Source: Streptomyces cadmiisoli (lineage in GTDB: Bacteria > Actinomycetota > Actinomycetes > Streptomycetales > Streptomycetaceae). From it: a stretch of DNA of 64,000 bases. The translations under genes were made by a program, and so were the position numbers. Positions 15,353 to 24,557 of the stretch are shown piece after piece. The notes beneath the pieces were generated by a model. It saw only the letters and a program-made list of their open reading frames with translations. It was not told the DNA's origin and did not search any database. The stretch spans positions 5,828,001 to 5,892,000 of the forward strand of contig NZ_CP030073.1 of assembly GCF_003261055.1 (NCBI RefSeq). The letters are read 5' to 3'. The stretch's first letter is position 1. The number at the start of each line of letters is the position of its first letter.

Positions 15353-16789
15353 ATGACCACCTTCGTGGACCGCGTCGAACTGCATGTCGCCGCGGGTAAC
15401 GGAGGCCACGGCTGTGCCTCCGTGCACCGGGAGAAGTTCAAGCCTCTCGGCGGGCCCGACGGCGGAAACGGCGGTCGGGGCGGCGATGTCGTCCTGACGG
15501 TCGACCAGTCGGTGACCACACTGCTGGAATACCACCACTCCCCGCACCGCAAGGCCACCAACGGCAAGCCCGGCGAGGGCGGCAACCGTTCCGGCAAGGA
15601 CGGCCAGGACCTGGTCCTGACGGTGCCGGACGGGACGGTCGTGCTCGACAAGGCCGGCAACGTCCTCGCCGACCTGGTCGGCCACGGCACGACGTACGTG
15701 GCCGCGCAGGGCGGCCGGGGCGGGCTCGGCAACGCGGCGCTGGCCTCGGCCCGCCGCAAGGCGCCCGGGTTCGCGCTGCTGGGAGTGCCCGGCGACCTGC
15801 AGGACGTCGTACTCGAACTGAAGACGGTCGCCGATGTCGCGCTCGTCGGGTACCCGAGCGCCGGGAAGTCGTCGCTGATCTCCGTGCTGAGCGCCGCCAA
15901 GCCGAAGATCGCGGACTATCCGTTCACCACGCTGGTGCCCAACCTCGGTGTCGTGACCGCCGGTTCGACGGTGTACACGGTCGCCGACGTGCCCGGTCTG
16001 ATCCCCGGCGCCAGCCAGGGCAGGGGGCTCGGTCTGGAGTTCCTGCGGCACGTGGAGCGGTGCAGTGTGCTGGTGCACGTACTGGACACCGCGACCCTGG
16101 AGTCCGACCGCGACCCCGTCTCCGACCTGGACGTCATCGAGGCGGAGCTGCGGGAGTACGGCGGGCTCGACAACCGGCCGCGGCTGGTCGTGCTGAACAA
16201 GATCGACGTACCGGACGGCAAGGACCTCGCCGAGCTGGTGCGCCCGGACCTGGAGGCCCGCGGCTACCGCGTCTTCGAGGTGTCGGCGGTGGCGCACAAG
16301 GGGCTCAAGGAGCTGTCGTTCGCGCTGGCCGAGCTGGTCGCCGCGGCTCGGGCCGCCCGCCCGCAGGAAGAGGCGACGCGGATCGTCATCCGGCCGAAGG
16401 CCGTGGACGACGCGGGCTTCACCGTGGTGCGCGAGGACGACGGGATGTTCCGGGTGCGGGGCGAGAAGCCGGAACGCTGGGTGCGGCAGACCGACTTCAA
16501 CAACGACGAGGCGGTCGGCTACCTCGCCGACCGGCTCAACCGGCTCGGTGTGGAGGAGCAGCTGCTCAAGGCGGGTGCCCGGTCCGGCGACGGCGTGGCG
16601 ATCGGACCCGAGGAGAACGCGGTCGTCTTCGACTGGGAGCCGAGCGTCATGGCCGGTGCCGAGATGCTGGGCCGGCGCGGTGAGGACCACCGTCTGGACG
16701 AGCAGCGGCCCGCGGCCCAGCGGCGCCGGGACCGGCAGGCCGAACGCGACGACGCGGACAGCGAGTTCGACGACTTCGAGCCGTTCTGA
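15353..16789 (+). CDS. obg: Obg-family GTPase
   Basis: 478 aa. Domains: glycine-rich Obg fold (1-160, with [20 protein letters not shown] and [14 protein letters not shown]), G domain (G1 [10 protein letters not shown] near 166, G3 DVPG, G4 NKID), C-terminal OCT domain (to about 440) and an acidic/basic tail. Obg acts in late 50S assembly and in the stringent response; in Streptomyces it has been linked to the onset of aerial growth. ATG 15353 has AGGAGG upstream. It follows rplU-rpmA, the usual neighbourhood, but proB is displaced 11 kb by the envelope block. Confidence 0.97.
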   Translation: MTTFVDRVELHVAAGNGGHGCASVHREKFKPLGGPDGGNGGRGGDVVLTVDQSVTTLLEYHHSPHRKATNGKPGEGGNRSGKDGQDLVLTVPDGTVVLDKAGNVLADLVGHGTTYVAAQGGRGGLGNAALASARRKAPGFALLGVPGDLQDVVLELKTVADVALVGYPSAGKSSLISVLSAAKPKIADYPFTTLVPNLGVVTAGSTVYTVADVPGLIPGASQGRGLGLEFLRHVERCSVLVHVLDTATLESDRDPVSDLDVIEAELREYGGLDNRPRLVVLNKIDVPDGKDLAELVRPDLEARGYRVFEVSAVAHKGLKELSFALAELVAAARAARPQEEATRIVIRPKAVDDAGFTVVREDDGMFRVRGEKPERWVRQTDFNNDEAVGYLADRLNRLGVEEQLLKAGARSGDGVAIGPEENAVVFDWEPSVMAGAEMLGRRGEDHRLDEQRPAAQRRRDRQAERDDADSEFDDFEPF

Positions 16790-16865
16790 CAGACCGGCGC
16801 GGGTGAACGCCGGGGAAAGCCGCGGCACACGGCGGGACAACCAACCCCGGGGCCGGTGAGTCGTA

Positions 16866-16904
16866 CTGAGCGCGGATGAGGACGGCGGTCCTCTCCGCGC
16901 TCAG
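16866..16904 (+). terminator. obg terminator
   Basis: Long hairpin: CTGAGCGCGGA (16866-16876) with TCCGCGCTCAG (16894-16904) and inner GAGGAC (16878-16883) with GTCCTC (16888-16893), loop GGCG, one bulged T. CCGCCTTTCC follows. It also lies just upstream of the FG-GAP gene. Confidence 0.75.
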
Positions 16905-16930
16905 CCGCCTTTCCGACACCGGGAGCCGAC

Positions 16931-18424
16931 GTGTCCGAATCCGTCCTGCCGAGAACGCGCCGCGCTGTCGTGGTCGCCCTCACCCTGCTCGCGGCGAGCG
17001 CCACCGCGCTGCCGCTGTCCCACGTGCAGCCCGCCGCGGCGGCCGCCGCCACGACGAGTGTGCGGCAGGACTTCAACGGCGACGGCTACGCCGACCTGGC
17101 GGTGGGCGCGCCCGACGCGACCGTGGCCGGCCGCGCCAAGGCGGGATACGTCGCCGTGCTGTACGGCTCGGCGAACGGGCTGCGGACGGCGACGAAGCAG
17201 GTGTTCAGCCAGAACAGTGCCGGGGTGCCGGGCGGCGCGGAGGCCGGGGACCGGTTCGGCGCCGCGCTGGCCTCGGCCGACCTCGACGGTGACGGGCACC
17301 AGGACCTGATCGTCGGAGTCCCCGGTGAGGACACCGTCTCCGGAGGCTCGAACTCCGGCTACACACAGGTGATCCGGGGCGGTGCGAAACGGCTCGCGGG
17401 CGCGTACTCGCTGGCCACCGGACGCTTCGCCGGCGACGGGCTGGGGGAGCGGGGCCGGCTGATGACCGCCGACATCGACGGGGACGGCGCGGCGGACGTG
17501 GTGACCGTGGAGCGGCAGAAGAACCTGCGGGTCGTGAAGGGCCCCTTCGACGGCACCGCGAACGGCGGCGAGCAGCTGGTGACGGACCGGTACGACACCC
17601 GGATCCTGGACCTGGCGGCGGGCGACCTCGACGGCGACGGCATCACGGACATCGCGGCGACCGCGAACAGCGGCGACGAGTACGACTCCCGCCGTGTGCC
17701 GTACTGGATGGGCACCCCGAACGGGCTCACCCCGTTCACCCTGGTCTACGACATCGACGGCGCGGGGCTCCAGGGCGGTGAGAGCCTCGACATCGGAGAC
17801 GTGAACCGGGACGGGTTCGACGACATCGTGGTCGGCCGCGCCGTCGACGGGTACGACAGCGACCTCGACACCTACCGCGCCAAGGGCGGCCGTGTCACCT
17901 GGATCCCGGGCACGGCGCAGGGCCCGGACGGGGTGGCGGCGACGTTCTTCAACCAGGACGCCCCGGACGTCCCCGGTACCGCGGAGAAGGGCGACGGCTT
18001 CGGCACGGACGTCCAGGTGGCCGACGTGAACGGTGACGGCTACCCGGACGTGGCGACCGGTGTGCCGGGCGAGGACCTGGGGCGGGCGGCCGACGCTGGC
18101 GCGGTGGTCGTGCTGCGCGGCGGGGCCGGCGGGCTGACCGGCGCGGGCGCCCGGGCGGTCACGCAGAACACGGCCGATGTGCCCGGGGCCGCGGAGAAGG
18201 GCGACGCCTTCGGGCGGGCGGTCCACCTCGGCGACGCCGACGGCGACGGGAGGGCCGACCTGGCGGCGGGAGCGCCGGGCGAGAACACCGGTGCCGGGTT
18301 CGTGTGGTACTTCCGCTCCACTGCGGGCGGCGTCGTGTCGCCGAACACCACCACGGCCTTCGGCGCGTCCGTCCTCGGCACCACTTCGGCGAACGGCCGG
18401 CTCGGCTCGGGGTTCGCCTACTGA
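16931..18424 (+). CDS. secreted FG-GAP repeat (integrin-like) protein
   Basis: 497 aa. Signal peptide at 1-38 (RRAVVVALTLLAASATALPL, ending AAAAA). The rest consists of about seven FG-GAP repeats, recognised by DFNGDGYADLAVGAP, DLDGDGHQDLIVGVPGED, DIDGDGAADVV, DLDGDGITDIAA, DVNRDGFDDIVVG, DVNGDGYPDVATGVPGED and DADGDGRADLAAGAPGE. Each carries a DxDxDG calcium-binding loop. They form a seven-bladed beta-propeller. The protein is exported and probably acts in the wall or outside; substrate or partner is unknown. GTG 16931 has GGGAG upstream. It is the first gene of the envelope block. Confidence 0.9.
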   Translation: MSESVLPRTRRAVVVALTLLAASATALPLSHVQPAAAAAATTSVRQDFNGDGYADLAVGAPDATVAGRAKAGYVAVLYGSANGLRTATKQVFSQNSAGVPGGAEAGDRFGAALASADLDGDGHQDLIVGVPGEDTVSGGSNSGYTQVIRGGAKRLAGAYSLATGRFAGDGLGERGRLMTADIDGDGAADVVTVERQKNLRVVKGPFDGTANGGEQLVTDRYDTRILDLAAGDLDGDGITDIAATANSGDEYDSRRVPYWMGTPNGLTPFTLVYDIDGAGLQGGESLDIGDVNRDGFDDIVVGRAVDGYDSDLDTYRAKGGRVTWIPGTAQGPDGVAATFFNQDAPDVPGTAEKGDGFGTDVQVADVNGDGYPDVATGVPGEDLGRAADAGAVVVLRGGAGGLTGAGARAVTQNTADVPGAAEKGDAFGRAVHLGDADGDGRADLAAGAPGENTGAGFVWYFRSTAGGVVSPNTTTAFGASVLGTTSANGRLGSGFAY

Positions 18425-18433
18425 TCACCCGGC

Positions 18434-18477
18434 AGACCCGTCGCGGCCAAGGGGAGTTCCCCGGCCGCGGCGGGTCT
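18434..18477 (+). terminator. terminator of the FG-GAP protein gene
   Basis: AGACCCG (18434-18440) pairs with CGGGTCT (18471-18477) and CGCGGCC (18442-18448) with GGCCGCG (18463-18469); one mismatch in between. It starts 10 bases after the stop codon. Confidence 0.75.
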
Positions 18478-18592
18478 CGTGTTGTCCTCCTGTTTGTCAT
18501 GGACGCGCATCCTCGTGTTCAGCGGGCGGACCGACCTGCCGTGGGAGCTTCCCGAGTGTCCAAGAGGCCGCCGTGGCAGGGGAGTTCCGCCG

Positions 18593-20152
18593 ATGACCGG
18601 ACTGACCGGACCCGTACCGCCGGACCGGCGCCGCTTCCTGACCGCGGGAGCCGGGGTGCTCGGCGCCGCCGCCTCCGCCCAGCTCTGGCTGCCGTCCGCC
18701 GCCCGGGCCGCGGAGACGCCGCTGCCCGCGAACGTGTTCAGCCTCGGTGTGGCCTCCGGCGACCCGCTGCCCGACGGCATCGTGCTGTGGACCCGGCTCG
18801 CCCCCGACCCGCTGAACGGCGGCGGCATGCCGCAGCGGGTGGTGACGGTGGAGTGGGAGATCGCGGAGGACGAGCGGTTCACCCGGGGCGTACGGCGCGG
18901 GGTGGCCCAGGCGCGGCCCGAGTACGGGCACAGCGTCCACGTCGATGTACGGGGGCTGCGCCCGGGACGCGACCACTGGTACCGGTTCCGCGCCGGCGGC
19001 CGGCTCTCCCGTACCGGCCGCACCCGCACCGCCGCGGCCTGGAGCAGCTCCCGTGGCAGCCTGCGCCTCGCGCTGGCCTCCTGCCAGAACTGGCAGCACG
19101 GCTACTTCACGCCGTACGCCGACATGCGGGCCCAGGACCCCGACGTGGTGGTGTTCGTCGGCGACTACATCTACGAGTCCGCGCCCTCGGCGACCGCCGT
19201 GCGCCGGCACGAGGGGACCGGTGAGCCGTACGGCCTCACCGAGTACCGCAACCGGTACGCCCAGTACCGCAGCGACCCGGACCTCGTGGCGATGCACGCG
19301 AGTGCCGCGTTCGTGGTGACCTTCGACGACCACGAGGTCGACAACGACTTCGCCGGCGAGATCCCGCAGGACCCCGACAAGCAGCCGCACGGCGCTTTCG
19401 TCTCCCGGCTGACCGCCGCCTACCAGGCGTTCTACGAGCACATGCCGGTGCGCGCGAGCGCCGTGCCGAACGGCCCGCACATCCGGATGCACCGGCGCCT
19501 GGACTTCGGCCGCCTCGCCCGGCTCAACGTGCTCGACACCCGGCAGTACCGCAGCGACCAGGCGACGAGCCGGGCGGGCGCGGAGGACCCGTCGCGGACC
19601 ATGCTCGGCGCCGGCCAGAAGCAGTGGCTGCTCGACGGACTGCGCGGCTCGTGGGCGCACTGGAACCTGATCGCCTCGCAGATCATGATGGCCGAGACCG
19701 ATCTGCTGGTCGGCGCCGGGAAGCAGTGGTTCTACGACGCCTGGGACGGCTACCAGGCCGAGCGCAACCGGTTCCTGGCCGAGTTCAAGAACGTCCGCAA
19801 CCCGGTCGTGCTCAGCGGCGACCGGCACCTGACCATGGTCAGCGACCTGAAGGCGGACTTCGCCGACCCGCGGTCCGCCGTGGTGGGCGCCGAGTTCGTC
19901 GGCACCTCCGTCTCCAGCAACGGGGACCAGGACCAGGCCGCCTTCCGCAAGGAGTGGGACCCGCGCAGGCCGGACAACCCGCACTGGAAGCTGCTCGACG
20001 CCCACCGCGGCTACCATCTGTTCGACGTCCGCCGCGACGGCATCGACGCCCGGGTCCGGGTGGTCGACACGGTGCGGCAGCCGAAGGCGAAGGCGCGCAC
20101 CCTGGCCCGGCTGCGGGTCGAATCGGGGCGGCCCGGCGTGCGTCGGGTCTGA
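18593..20152 (+). CDS. Tat-exported PhoD-like alkaline phosphatase/phosphodiesterase
   Basis: 519 aa. A twin-arginine signal (DRRRFLTAGAGVLGAAASAQ) precedes the cleavage region PSAARA-AE. The N-terminal PhoD domain (VFSLGVASGDPLPDGIVLWT) is followed by the metallophosphatase part with metal-ligand motifs VVFVGDYIYE, FVVTFDDHEVDNDF and VVLSGDRHLTM. PhoD enzymes hydrolyse phosphodiesters including wall teichoic acid; their active site uses iron and calcium. Location next to teichoic-acid-type genes fits polymer turnover or phosphate scavenging, but the substrate is inferred. ATG 18593 has GGGGAG upstream; the frame is open further to 18479 without support. No obvious Pho box was found. Confidence 0.92.
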   Translation: MTGLTGPVPPDRRRFLTAGAGVLGAAASAQLWLPSAARAAETPLPANVFSLGVASGDPLPDGIVLWTRLAPDPLNGGGMPQRVVTVEWEIAEDERFTRGVRRGVAQARPEYGHSVHVDVRGLRPGRDHWYRFRAGGRLSRTGRTRTAAAWSSSRGSLRLALASCQNWQHGYFTPYADMRAQDPDVVVFVGDYIYESAPSATAVRRHEGTGEPYGLTEYRNRYAQYRSDPDLVAMHASAAFVVTFDDHEVDNDFAGEIPQDPDKQPHGAFVSRLTAAYQAFYEHMPVRASAVPNGPHIRMHRRLDFGRLARLNVLDTRQYRSDQATSRAGAEDPSRTMLGAGQKQWLLDGLRGSWAHWNLIASQIMMAETDLLVGAGKQWFYDAWDGYQAERNRFLAEFKNVRNPVVLSGDRHLTMVSDLKADFADPRSAVVGAEFVGTSVSSNGDQDQAAFRKEWDPRRPDNPHWKLLDAHRGYHLFDVRRDGIDARVRVVDTVRQPKAKARTLARLRVESGRPGVRRV

Positions 20153-20205
20153 CGCCGGGGGGCTTCGAGGCGCGGCCCGGACCGCCGGCGCGTCTTCGGA
20201 AGGCG

Positions 20206-20502
20206 GTGCCGGACGCCGCGATTCGCTCACTTACCCGCGCCGAGACCGAAATGCTGCGGAATCTTAATAAGGAATTCCGCGGCAATGGACTGCCCGACGA
20301 ACCGTATTCACGGCTGGTGCGCAATGGAACGGTGATGCACATGAAGAACGTGTGCGGTCCCGCGCCGCGGCCGGCCGGCCCGTTCCCGGACCCCGTTCGG
20401 CACACCGCGCCCGCCCTGTCGCGTACCGTTCACCAGACGTCCGTACCGGAACTCGTGAAAGTCCCCGGGCACCGTCGCGTCGAGCGGCCGCGACGTCGCT
20501 GA
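20206..20502 (+). pseudogene. possible gene remnant upstream of the cytidylyltransferase gene
   Basis: 98-codon frame. Its first half (IRSLTRAETEMLRNLNKEFR, then GLPDEPYSRLVRNGTVMHMK) reads like a natural protein segment and uses A/T-ending codons unlike its neighbours. It recalls an internal part of larger Streptomyces surface-polymer proteins, but I cannot name the family. The second half is Pro/Arg-rich and looks like noise. A decayed or truncated gene is the likely explanation; a functional small protein is the alternative. The spacing to a ribosome binding site (GGAAGG, three bases before GTG 20206) is poor. Confidence 0.35.
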
Positions 20503-20602
20503 GCCGTCATGGTGTCACGCACGGCAATCGCCGGGCACCTGTGGAGTTACTCACAGCATTTCCACGGGTGGCCGTGGAAGGCCTTGCCGGTTCACCAGCG
20601 AC

Positions 20603-20656
20603 GCAAGGTGAATGAAAGGTTGCGCGCACATATGCGGTGGCGGTCGCTCACCTTGC
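20603..20656 (+). promoter_or_regulatory. 9-bp inverted repeat in the leader of the fused cytidylyltransferase gene
   Basis: GCAAGGTGA (20603-20611) and TCACCTTGC (20648-20656) are perfect inverted copies 36 bases apart, 62 bases before the GTG start at 20718. A related word, AAGGTAGGTCACC, covers the ribosome binding site. It could be an operator or an RNA stem in a long 5' leader. Confidence 0.35.
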
Positions 20657-20717
20657 ATCGCGGTAACCAGGAGTGGGACCATTTGCGCGTTCCCAGTCGC
20701 CCCAAGGTAGGTCACCT

Positions 20718-22214
20718 GTGTCACAGCGCATAGCCAAGCCCCGTACCACCGCAGTGATCCTGGCCGGCGGTACCGGTCAGCGGGTGGGTCTGTCGATCCC
20801 CAAGCAGCTGCTGAAGATCGCCGGCAAGGCAGTCATCGAGCACACCCTGACCACCTTCGAGAAGGCCGACTCGATCGACGACATCATCGTGCTGATGGCG
20901 CCGGGCTACGTGCCCGACGTCGAGAAGATCGTGGCCAAGGCCGGGTTCAAGAAGGTCTCGCGGGTCATCGAGGGCGGCTCCACGCGCAACGAGACCACCG
21001 AGCGCGCCATCTCCGCGCTGCGCGAGGGACTGGCGGAGGGCGAGGACCTCAACGTCCTGTTCCACGACGCCGTGCGCCCGCTGCTGTCGCAGCGCGTCAT
21101 CGACGACTGCGTCAGCGCGCTGGAGCGCTACCAGGCGGTCGACGTCGCCATCCCGTCCGCGGACACCATCATCGTCACCCGCACGCACGGCGGCGACGGC
21201 GAGTTCATCACCGAGATCCCGGACCGCTCGCGGCTGCGCCGCGGCCAGACGCCGCAGGCCTTCAAGCTGTCCACCATCCGCCGGGCCTACGAGGTCGCCG
21301 CCGGCGACCCCAACTTCCAGGCCACGGACGACTGTTCCGTCGTGCTCAAGTACCTGCCGGACGTGCCGATCCACGTCGTGGCGGGCGACGAGTACAACAT
21401 GAAGGTCACCCAGCCCGTCGACGTCTTCATCGCCGACAAGCTGTTCCAGCTCGCCTCCACGGCGGCCCCGGAGCAGAAGGGCGAGGAGACCTACCGCGAA
21501 CTGCTCACCGACAAGACGGTCGTCGTCTTCGGCGGTTCGTACGGCATCGGCAAGGACATCTGCGACCTCGCCGAGTCCTACGGCGCCAAGGTCTACGCGC
21601 TGGGCCGCTCCACCACCGGCACGCACGTGGAGAACCCGGAGGAGGTCGACGACGCGCTGTCCAAGGCGTACGCCGAGACCGGGCGCATCGACTACGTCGT
21701 CAACACCGCGGGCGTGCTGCGCATCGGCAAGCTCGCCGAGACCGACAACGCCACCATCGAGGAAGCGCTGAAGGTCAACTACCTGGCACCGGTGCAGATC
21801 GCCCGTTCCGCGTACAAGTACCTCGCCGAGACCAAGGGCCAGCTGCTGCTGTACACCTCCAGCAGCTACACCCGCGGCCGCGCCGAGTACAGCCTCTACT
21901 CCTCGACCAAGGCCGCGATGGTGAACCTCACCCAGGCCCTGTCCGACGAGTGGGCCGGCGACGGCATCCGCGTCAACTGCGTCAACCCGGAGCGCACCGC
22001 CACCCCGATGCGCACCAAGGCCTTCGGCCAGGAGCCGTCCGGCTCGCTGCTCTCCTCGGAGGCCGTGGCGCGCACGTCGCTGGACGTGCTGCTGTCGGAG
22101 CTGACCGGGCACGTCATCGACGTCCGCCAGCAGGACCCGACGGCCGCCGCGGGCCAGGCCTCCGGATTCGAGCAGGCGCTCGCCAGCGTCCTGGACCGGC
22201 AGGACGGCGTGTAA
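20718..22214 (+). CDS. fused IspD-like cytidylyltransferase and short-chain reductase, probable CDP-ribitol synthase
   Basis: 498 aa. Residues 10-245 are an IspD/TarI-type cytidylyltransferase (ILAGGTGQRVGLSIPKQLLK, FHDAVRPLLSQRVIDDC, TPQAFKLSTIRRAYE). Residues 264-498 are a short-chain dehydrogenase (TVVVFGGSYGIGKDICDLAE; NTAG; catalytic Tyr and Lys in LYSSTKAAM). The same order of domains is known from Haemophilus Acs1/Bcs1, which reduces ribulose 5-phosphate to ribitol 5-phosphate and activates it to CDP-ribitol. With the polymerase gene next door, supply of CDP-ribitol for a wall teichoic acid is the best guess; other alditols cannot be excluded. GTG 20718 has AAGGTAGG upstream. It is followed by a terminator, so it is probably transcribed alone. 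Confidence 0.88.
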   Translation: MSQRIAKPRTTAVILAGGTGQRVGLSIPKQLLKIAGKAVIEHTLTTFEKADSIDDIIVLMAPGYVPDVEKIVAKAGFKKVSRVIEGGSTRNETTERAISALREGLAEGEDLNVLFHDAVRPLLSQRVIDDCVSALERYQAVDVAIPSADTIIVTRTHGGDGEFITEIPDRSRLRRGQTPQAFKLSTIRRAYEVAAGDPNFQATDDCSVVLKYLPDVPIHVVAGDEYNMKVTQPVDVFIADKLFQLASTAAPEQKGEETYRELLTDKTVVVFGGSYGIGKDICDLAESYGAKVYALGRSTTGTHVENPEEVDDALSKAYAETGRIDYVVNTAGVLRIGKLAETDNATIEEALKVNYLAPVQIARSAYKYLAETKGQLLLYTSSSYTRGRAEYSLYSSTKAAMVNLTQALSDEWAGDGIRVNCVNPERTATPMRTKAFGQEPSGSLLSSEAVARTSLDVLLSELTGHVIDVRQQDPTAAAGQASGFEQALASVLDRQDGV

Positions 22215-22240
22215 TAATTGACGCCAATTAGCTTTCGGTA

Positions 22241-22291
22241 ATTCAGGCCTCTGTGGGCGCCCGTTAACGGGGTGTTCGCAGAGGCCTGAAT
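22241..22291 (+). terminator. terminator after the fused cytidylyltransferase gene
   Basis: Perfect 13-bp inverted repeat ATTCAGGCCTCTG (22241-22253) / CAGAGGCCTGAAT (22279-22291), 25-base loop, 26 bases after the stop codon. Confidence 0.75.
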
Positions 22292-22371
22292 CCGTAACTC
22301 TCCCGAATTACGCCCACAACAGCTGTACTTCCCGAACAAAACCGGCATCCTCTCTCAGAGCAGGTTCATTC

Positions 22372-24447
22372 GTGATTTCCACCGCTATACGCGTCGCCCG
22401 GGTGGGCAGCGCGGCCGAGCTGGCCGCGGCGGCCCTCATGATGCTGGGCTTCCCCTGCCTCATGGTGGCCGCGCTCGTCCCGAGCGTTCCCGCCTTCGCG
22501 GCCGCGGCCGCCGTGACGTACCTGGCGGACCACTATCTGCACCGCAAGGGCAGCTACCTGATCAACCGGCTCAGCAAGGTCCGGGCCGGTCTGTCGATCC
22601 GCTTCCTGATCCGGCAGCTCCTGCTGGTGCTGCTGCTGGCCCGGCTGGCCCTCTCGGACGACCTGGTCTTCTACGGCGCGATCGCCTGCTTCATCGCCTT
22701 CTACGGGCTCCAGGCCCCGCACGGCGCGCTGGTCACCCTGATCCGCAACCGCCGCCGGATGCCGGTCGCCACCCGCAACATCGACCTGGCCTCCCGGATC
22801 CGCATCCCGGACGCGCCCCCGCGGGTCCTGCTGGACCGCTCGGCCGAGAAGATGCTCCACCTCGACCTCGCCGCGGTGGTCGGTGTGCTGGTCTCCGCGA
22901 CGATCGACGCGCCCGTGCCCGGCTTCGTCGGCATCGGTGTCACGGTCCTCCTCGGCTGCCTGTACGTCCTCGCGCTGATGCCGTACGTGCGCGGCCGGAA
23001 GATACCGCCGAACGCGGAGAAGGTACTGGCCGCGCTCGACGGCTGGCTGCGCGACCACCGCCCGGAGACCGTGCTGTACTTCTCCGGCTCCAAGGACTCG
23101 GCGTACCAGGTCAACATGTGGCTGGAGACGATGGAGCAGCTCGACTCCAAGCCGCTGGTCATCCTGCGTGAGCGCGCCATCCTGGAGCGCATGGCGCCCA
23201 CCACGGTCCCGGTGGTCTGCGTCCCCGGCGGTGTGCACCTGATGAACATGGACCTGTCGACGGTGCGCGTCGCGCTGTACGCGGCGAACGTCGGCAAGAA
23301 CATCCACCTGCTGCGCGTCCCCACGATGAAGCACGTCTTCATCGGCCACGGCGACAGCGACAAGCTGGCCAGCGTCAACCCGTTCAGCAAGGTGTACGAC
23401 GAGGTGTGGACCGCCGGCCGCGCGGGCCGCGACCGGTACGCCATCGCCGACGTCGGTGTGCGCGACGACGACATCGTGGAGGTCGGCCGCCCGCAGCTGG
23501 CGCCGATCCGCACCTGGCAGGGTGTGCCGGAGGGCCGCATCCCGACGATCCTGTACGCCCCGACCTGGGAGGGCTGGGACGACAACCCGGGCAACACCTC
23601 GATCCTGCTGGCCGGCGAGAACATCGTCCGCGGTCTGATCAAGGCCGACCCGCCGGTGCGCGTCCTGTACAAGCCGCACCCCTTCACCGGCACCCGCAGC
23701 TCCGCCGCCAAGGCCGCCCACACGCGCATCACGGCCCTGGTGGAGAAGGCCGCCGCGGCGCGCGGCACCGACGGGCGCTTCACCGCCGACGCGTCCGCCC
23801 AGGCCGCCGCCAAGGCCGAGCTGGCCCGGATCGAGGCCCGCCTCGCCGAGCTGTCCGGCGGCGGCGGGGAGAAGGGCGACGAGGCGGAGGCCACCCGCGA
23901 CGGGCTGGCCGACACCGCCCGGCACGAGGAGGTCGCCCGGCTGCGGTCCGAGTGGAACGACGCCTACTGGCGTTCCTTCGGCACCTTCGAGCACCGGGTG
24001 ATCACGGACGCCGAGCCGCGGCTGTACGACTGCTTCAACGTCTCCGACGCGATGGTCTCCGACATCTCCAGCGTGGTGTCCGACTTCATCGCGAGCGGCA
24101 AGCCGTACGCGGTGACGGACTCCGCGGAGCTGGGCGTCGAGGAGTTCAAGCGGCAGAACACCGCCGTGCGCGCGGCCGTGGTACTCGGCAACGGCGCCGC
24201 CGAACTCGGCGAGCTGCTGGCGGCGGTGCGCGACCCCGCGTCCGACCCGCTGGCCGAGGACCGCGAGGAGCTGAAGCGCTACCTGCTCGGCCCGGACGAG
24301 CCCACCTCCATCGACCAGTTCAACACCGCCGTGGCGGACCTCGCGGCGAAGGCGGAGACCCGCAACCGCGGCCAGGAGGCGCGGGCCGCCGCGGGCGGTG
24401 CCGTGGAGGAGGTGGAGCCGGAGGACGCCGAGCAGGCGGCGCGCTGA
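22372..24447 (+). CDS. CDP-glycerol/CDP-ribitol phosphotransferase (teichoic acid polymerase) with N-terminal membrane domain
   Basis: 691 aa. Residues 1-200 contain four to five hydrophobic segments (AAAALMMLGFPCLMVAALVP; LLLVLLLARLALSDDLVFYG; GIGVTVLLGCLYVLALMPYV). The rest is a CDP-glycerol glycerophosphotransferase (TagB/TagF/TarL) domain: FIGHGDSDK in place of the usual HGTPxK, ILYAPTWEGW, RVLYKPHPF, and MVSDISSVVSDFIASGKPYA. An Ala/Glu-rich helical insert sits at about 460-520. It would transfer alditol phosphate from CDP-alditol onto a growing polymer at the membrane. Classical members are peripheral, so an integral N-terminal domain is unusual. GTG 22372 has AGCAGG upstream. The substrate is inferred from the preceding gene. 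Confidence 0.9.
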   Translation: MISTAIRVARVGSAAELAAAALMMLGFPCLMVAALVPSVPAFAAAAAVTYLADHYLHRKGSYLINRLSKVRAGLSIRFLIRQLLLVLLLARLALSDDLVFYGAIACFIAFYGLQAPHGALVTLIRNRRRMPVATRNIDLASRIRIPDAPPRVLLDRSAEKMLHLDLAAVVGVLVSATIDAPVPGFVGIGVTVLLGCLYVLALMPYVRGRKIPPNAEKVLAALDGWLRDHRPETVLYFSGSKDSAYQVNMWLETMEQLDSKPLVILRERAILERMAPTTVPVVCVPGGVHLMNMDLSTVRVALYAANVGKNIHLLRVPTMKHVFIGHGDSDKLASVNPFSKVYDEVWTAGRAGRDRYAIADVGVRDDDIVEVGRPQLAPIRTWQGVPEGRIPTILYAPTWEGWDDNPGNTSILLAGENIVRGLIKADPPVRVLYKPHPFTGTRSSAAKAAHTRITALVEKAAAARGTDGRFTADASAQAAAKAELARIEARLAELSGGGGEKGDEAEATRDGLADTARHEEVARLRSEWNDAYWRSFGTFEHRVITDAEPRLYDCFNVSDAMVSDISSVVSDFIASGKPYAVTDSAELGVEEFKRQNTAVRAAVVLGNGAAELGELLAAVRDPASDPLAEDREELKRYLLGPDEPTSIDQFNTAVADLAAKAETRNRGQEARAAAGGAVEEVEPEDAEQAAR

Positions 24448-24481
24448 CCGGACCACCCCCCGTCCACCCCTTCGGGTGACA

Positions 24482-24521
24482 GTTCGGCCCCCGAGGAGCA
24501 CAGGCTCCTCGGGGGCCGAAC
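24482..24521 (+). terminator. strong terminator after the polymerase gene
   Basis: Perfect 18-bp stem GTTCGGCCCCCGAGGAGC (24482-24499) with complement 24504-24521, tetraloop ACAG, followed by AATTT. One of the strongest hairpins in the window. Confidence 0.9.
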
Positions 24522-24543
24522 AATTTCCCCACCCCCTCACGGT

Positions 24544-24557
24544 GTGACTTGAGTCAC
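24544..24557 (+). promoter_or_regulatory. palindromic operator candidate upstream of the GT2 gene
   Basis: GTGACTTGAGTCAC is a perfect inverted repeat with 6-base arms, about 100 bases before the glycosyltransferase start. A -10-like TATTAA lies at 24601. A second short hairpin, CGGGAG-GAAT-CTCCCG, lies at 24625-24640 just before the ribosome binding site and could influence translation. Confidence 0.4.

Noticed and set aside
15248..16840. A 530-codon minus-strand frame opposite obg
   Set aside because: Obg is certain on the plus strand; the antisense frame lacks any motif.
20509..20733. A 74-codon frame before the cytidylyltransferase gene
   Set aside because: It overlaps the regulatory inverted repeat and the real GTG start, has an unusual composition rich in His/Trp/Arg, and no ribosome binding site.
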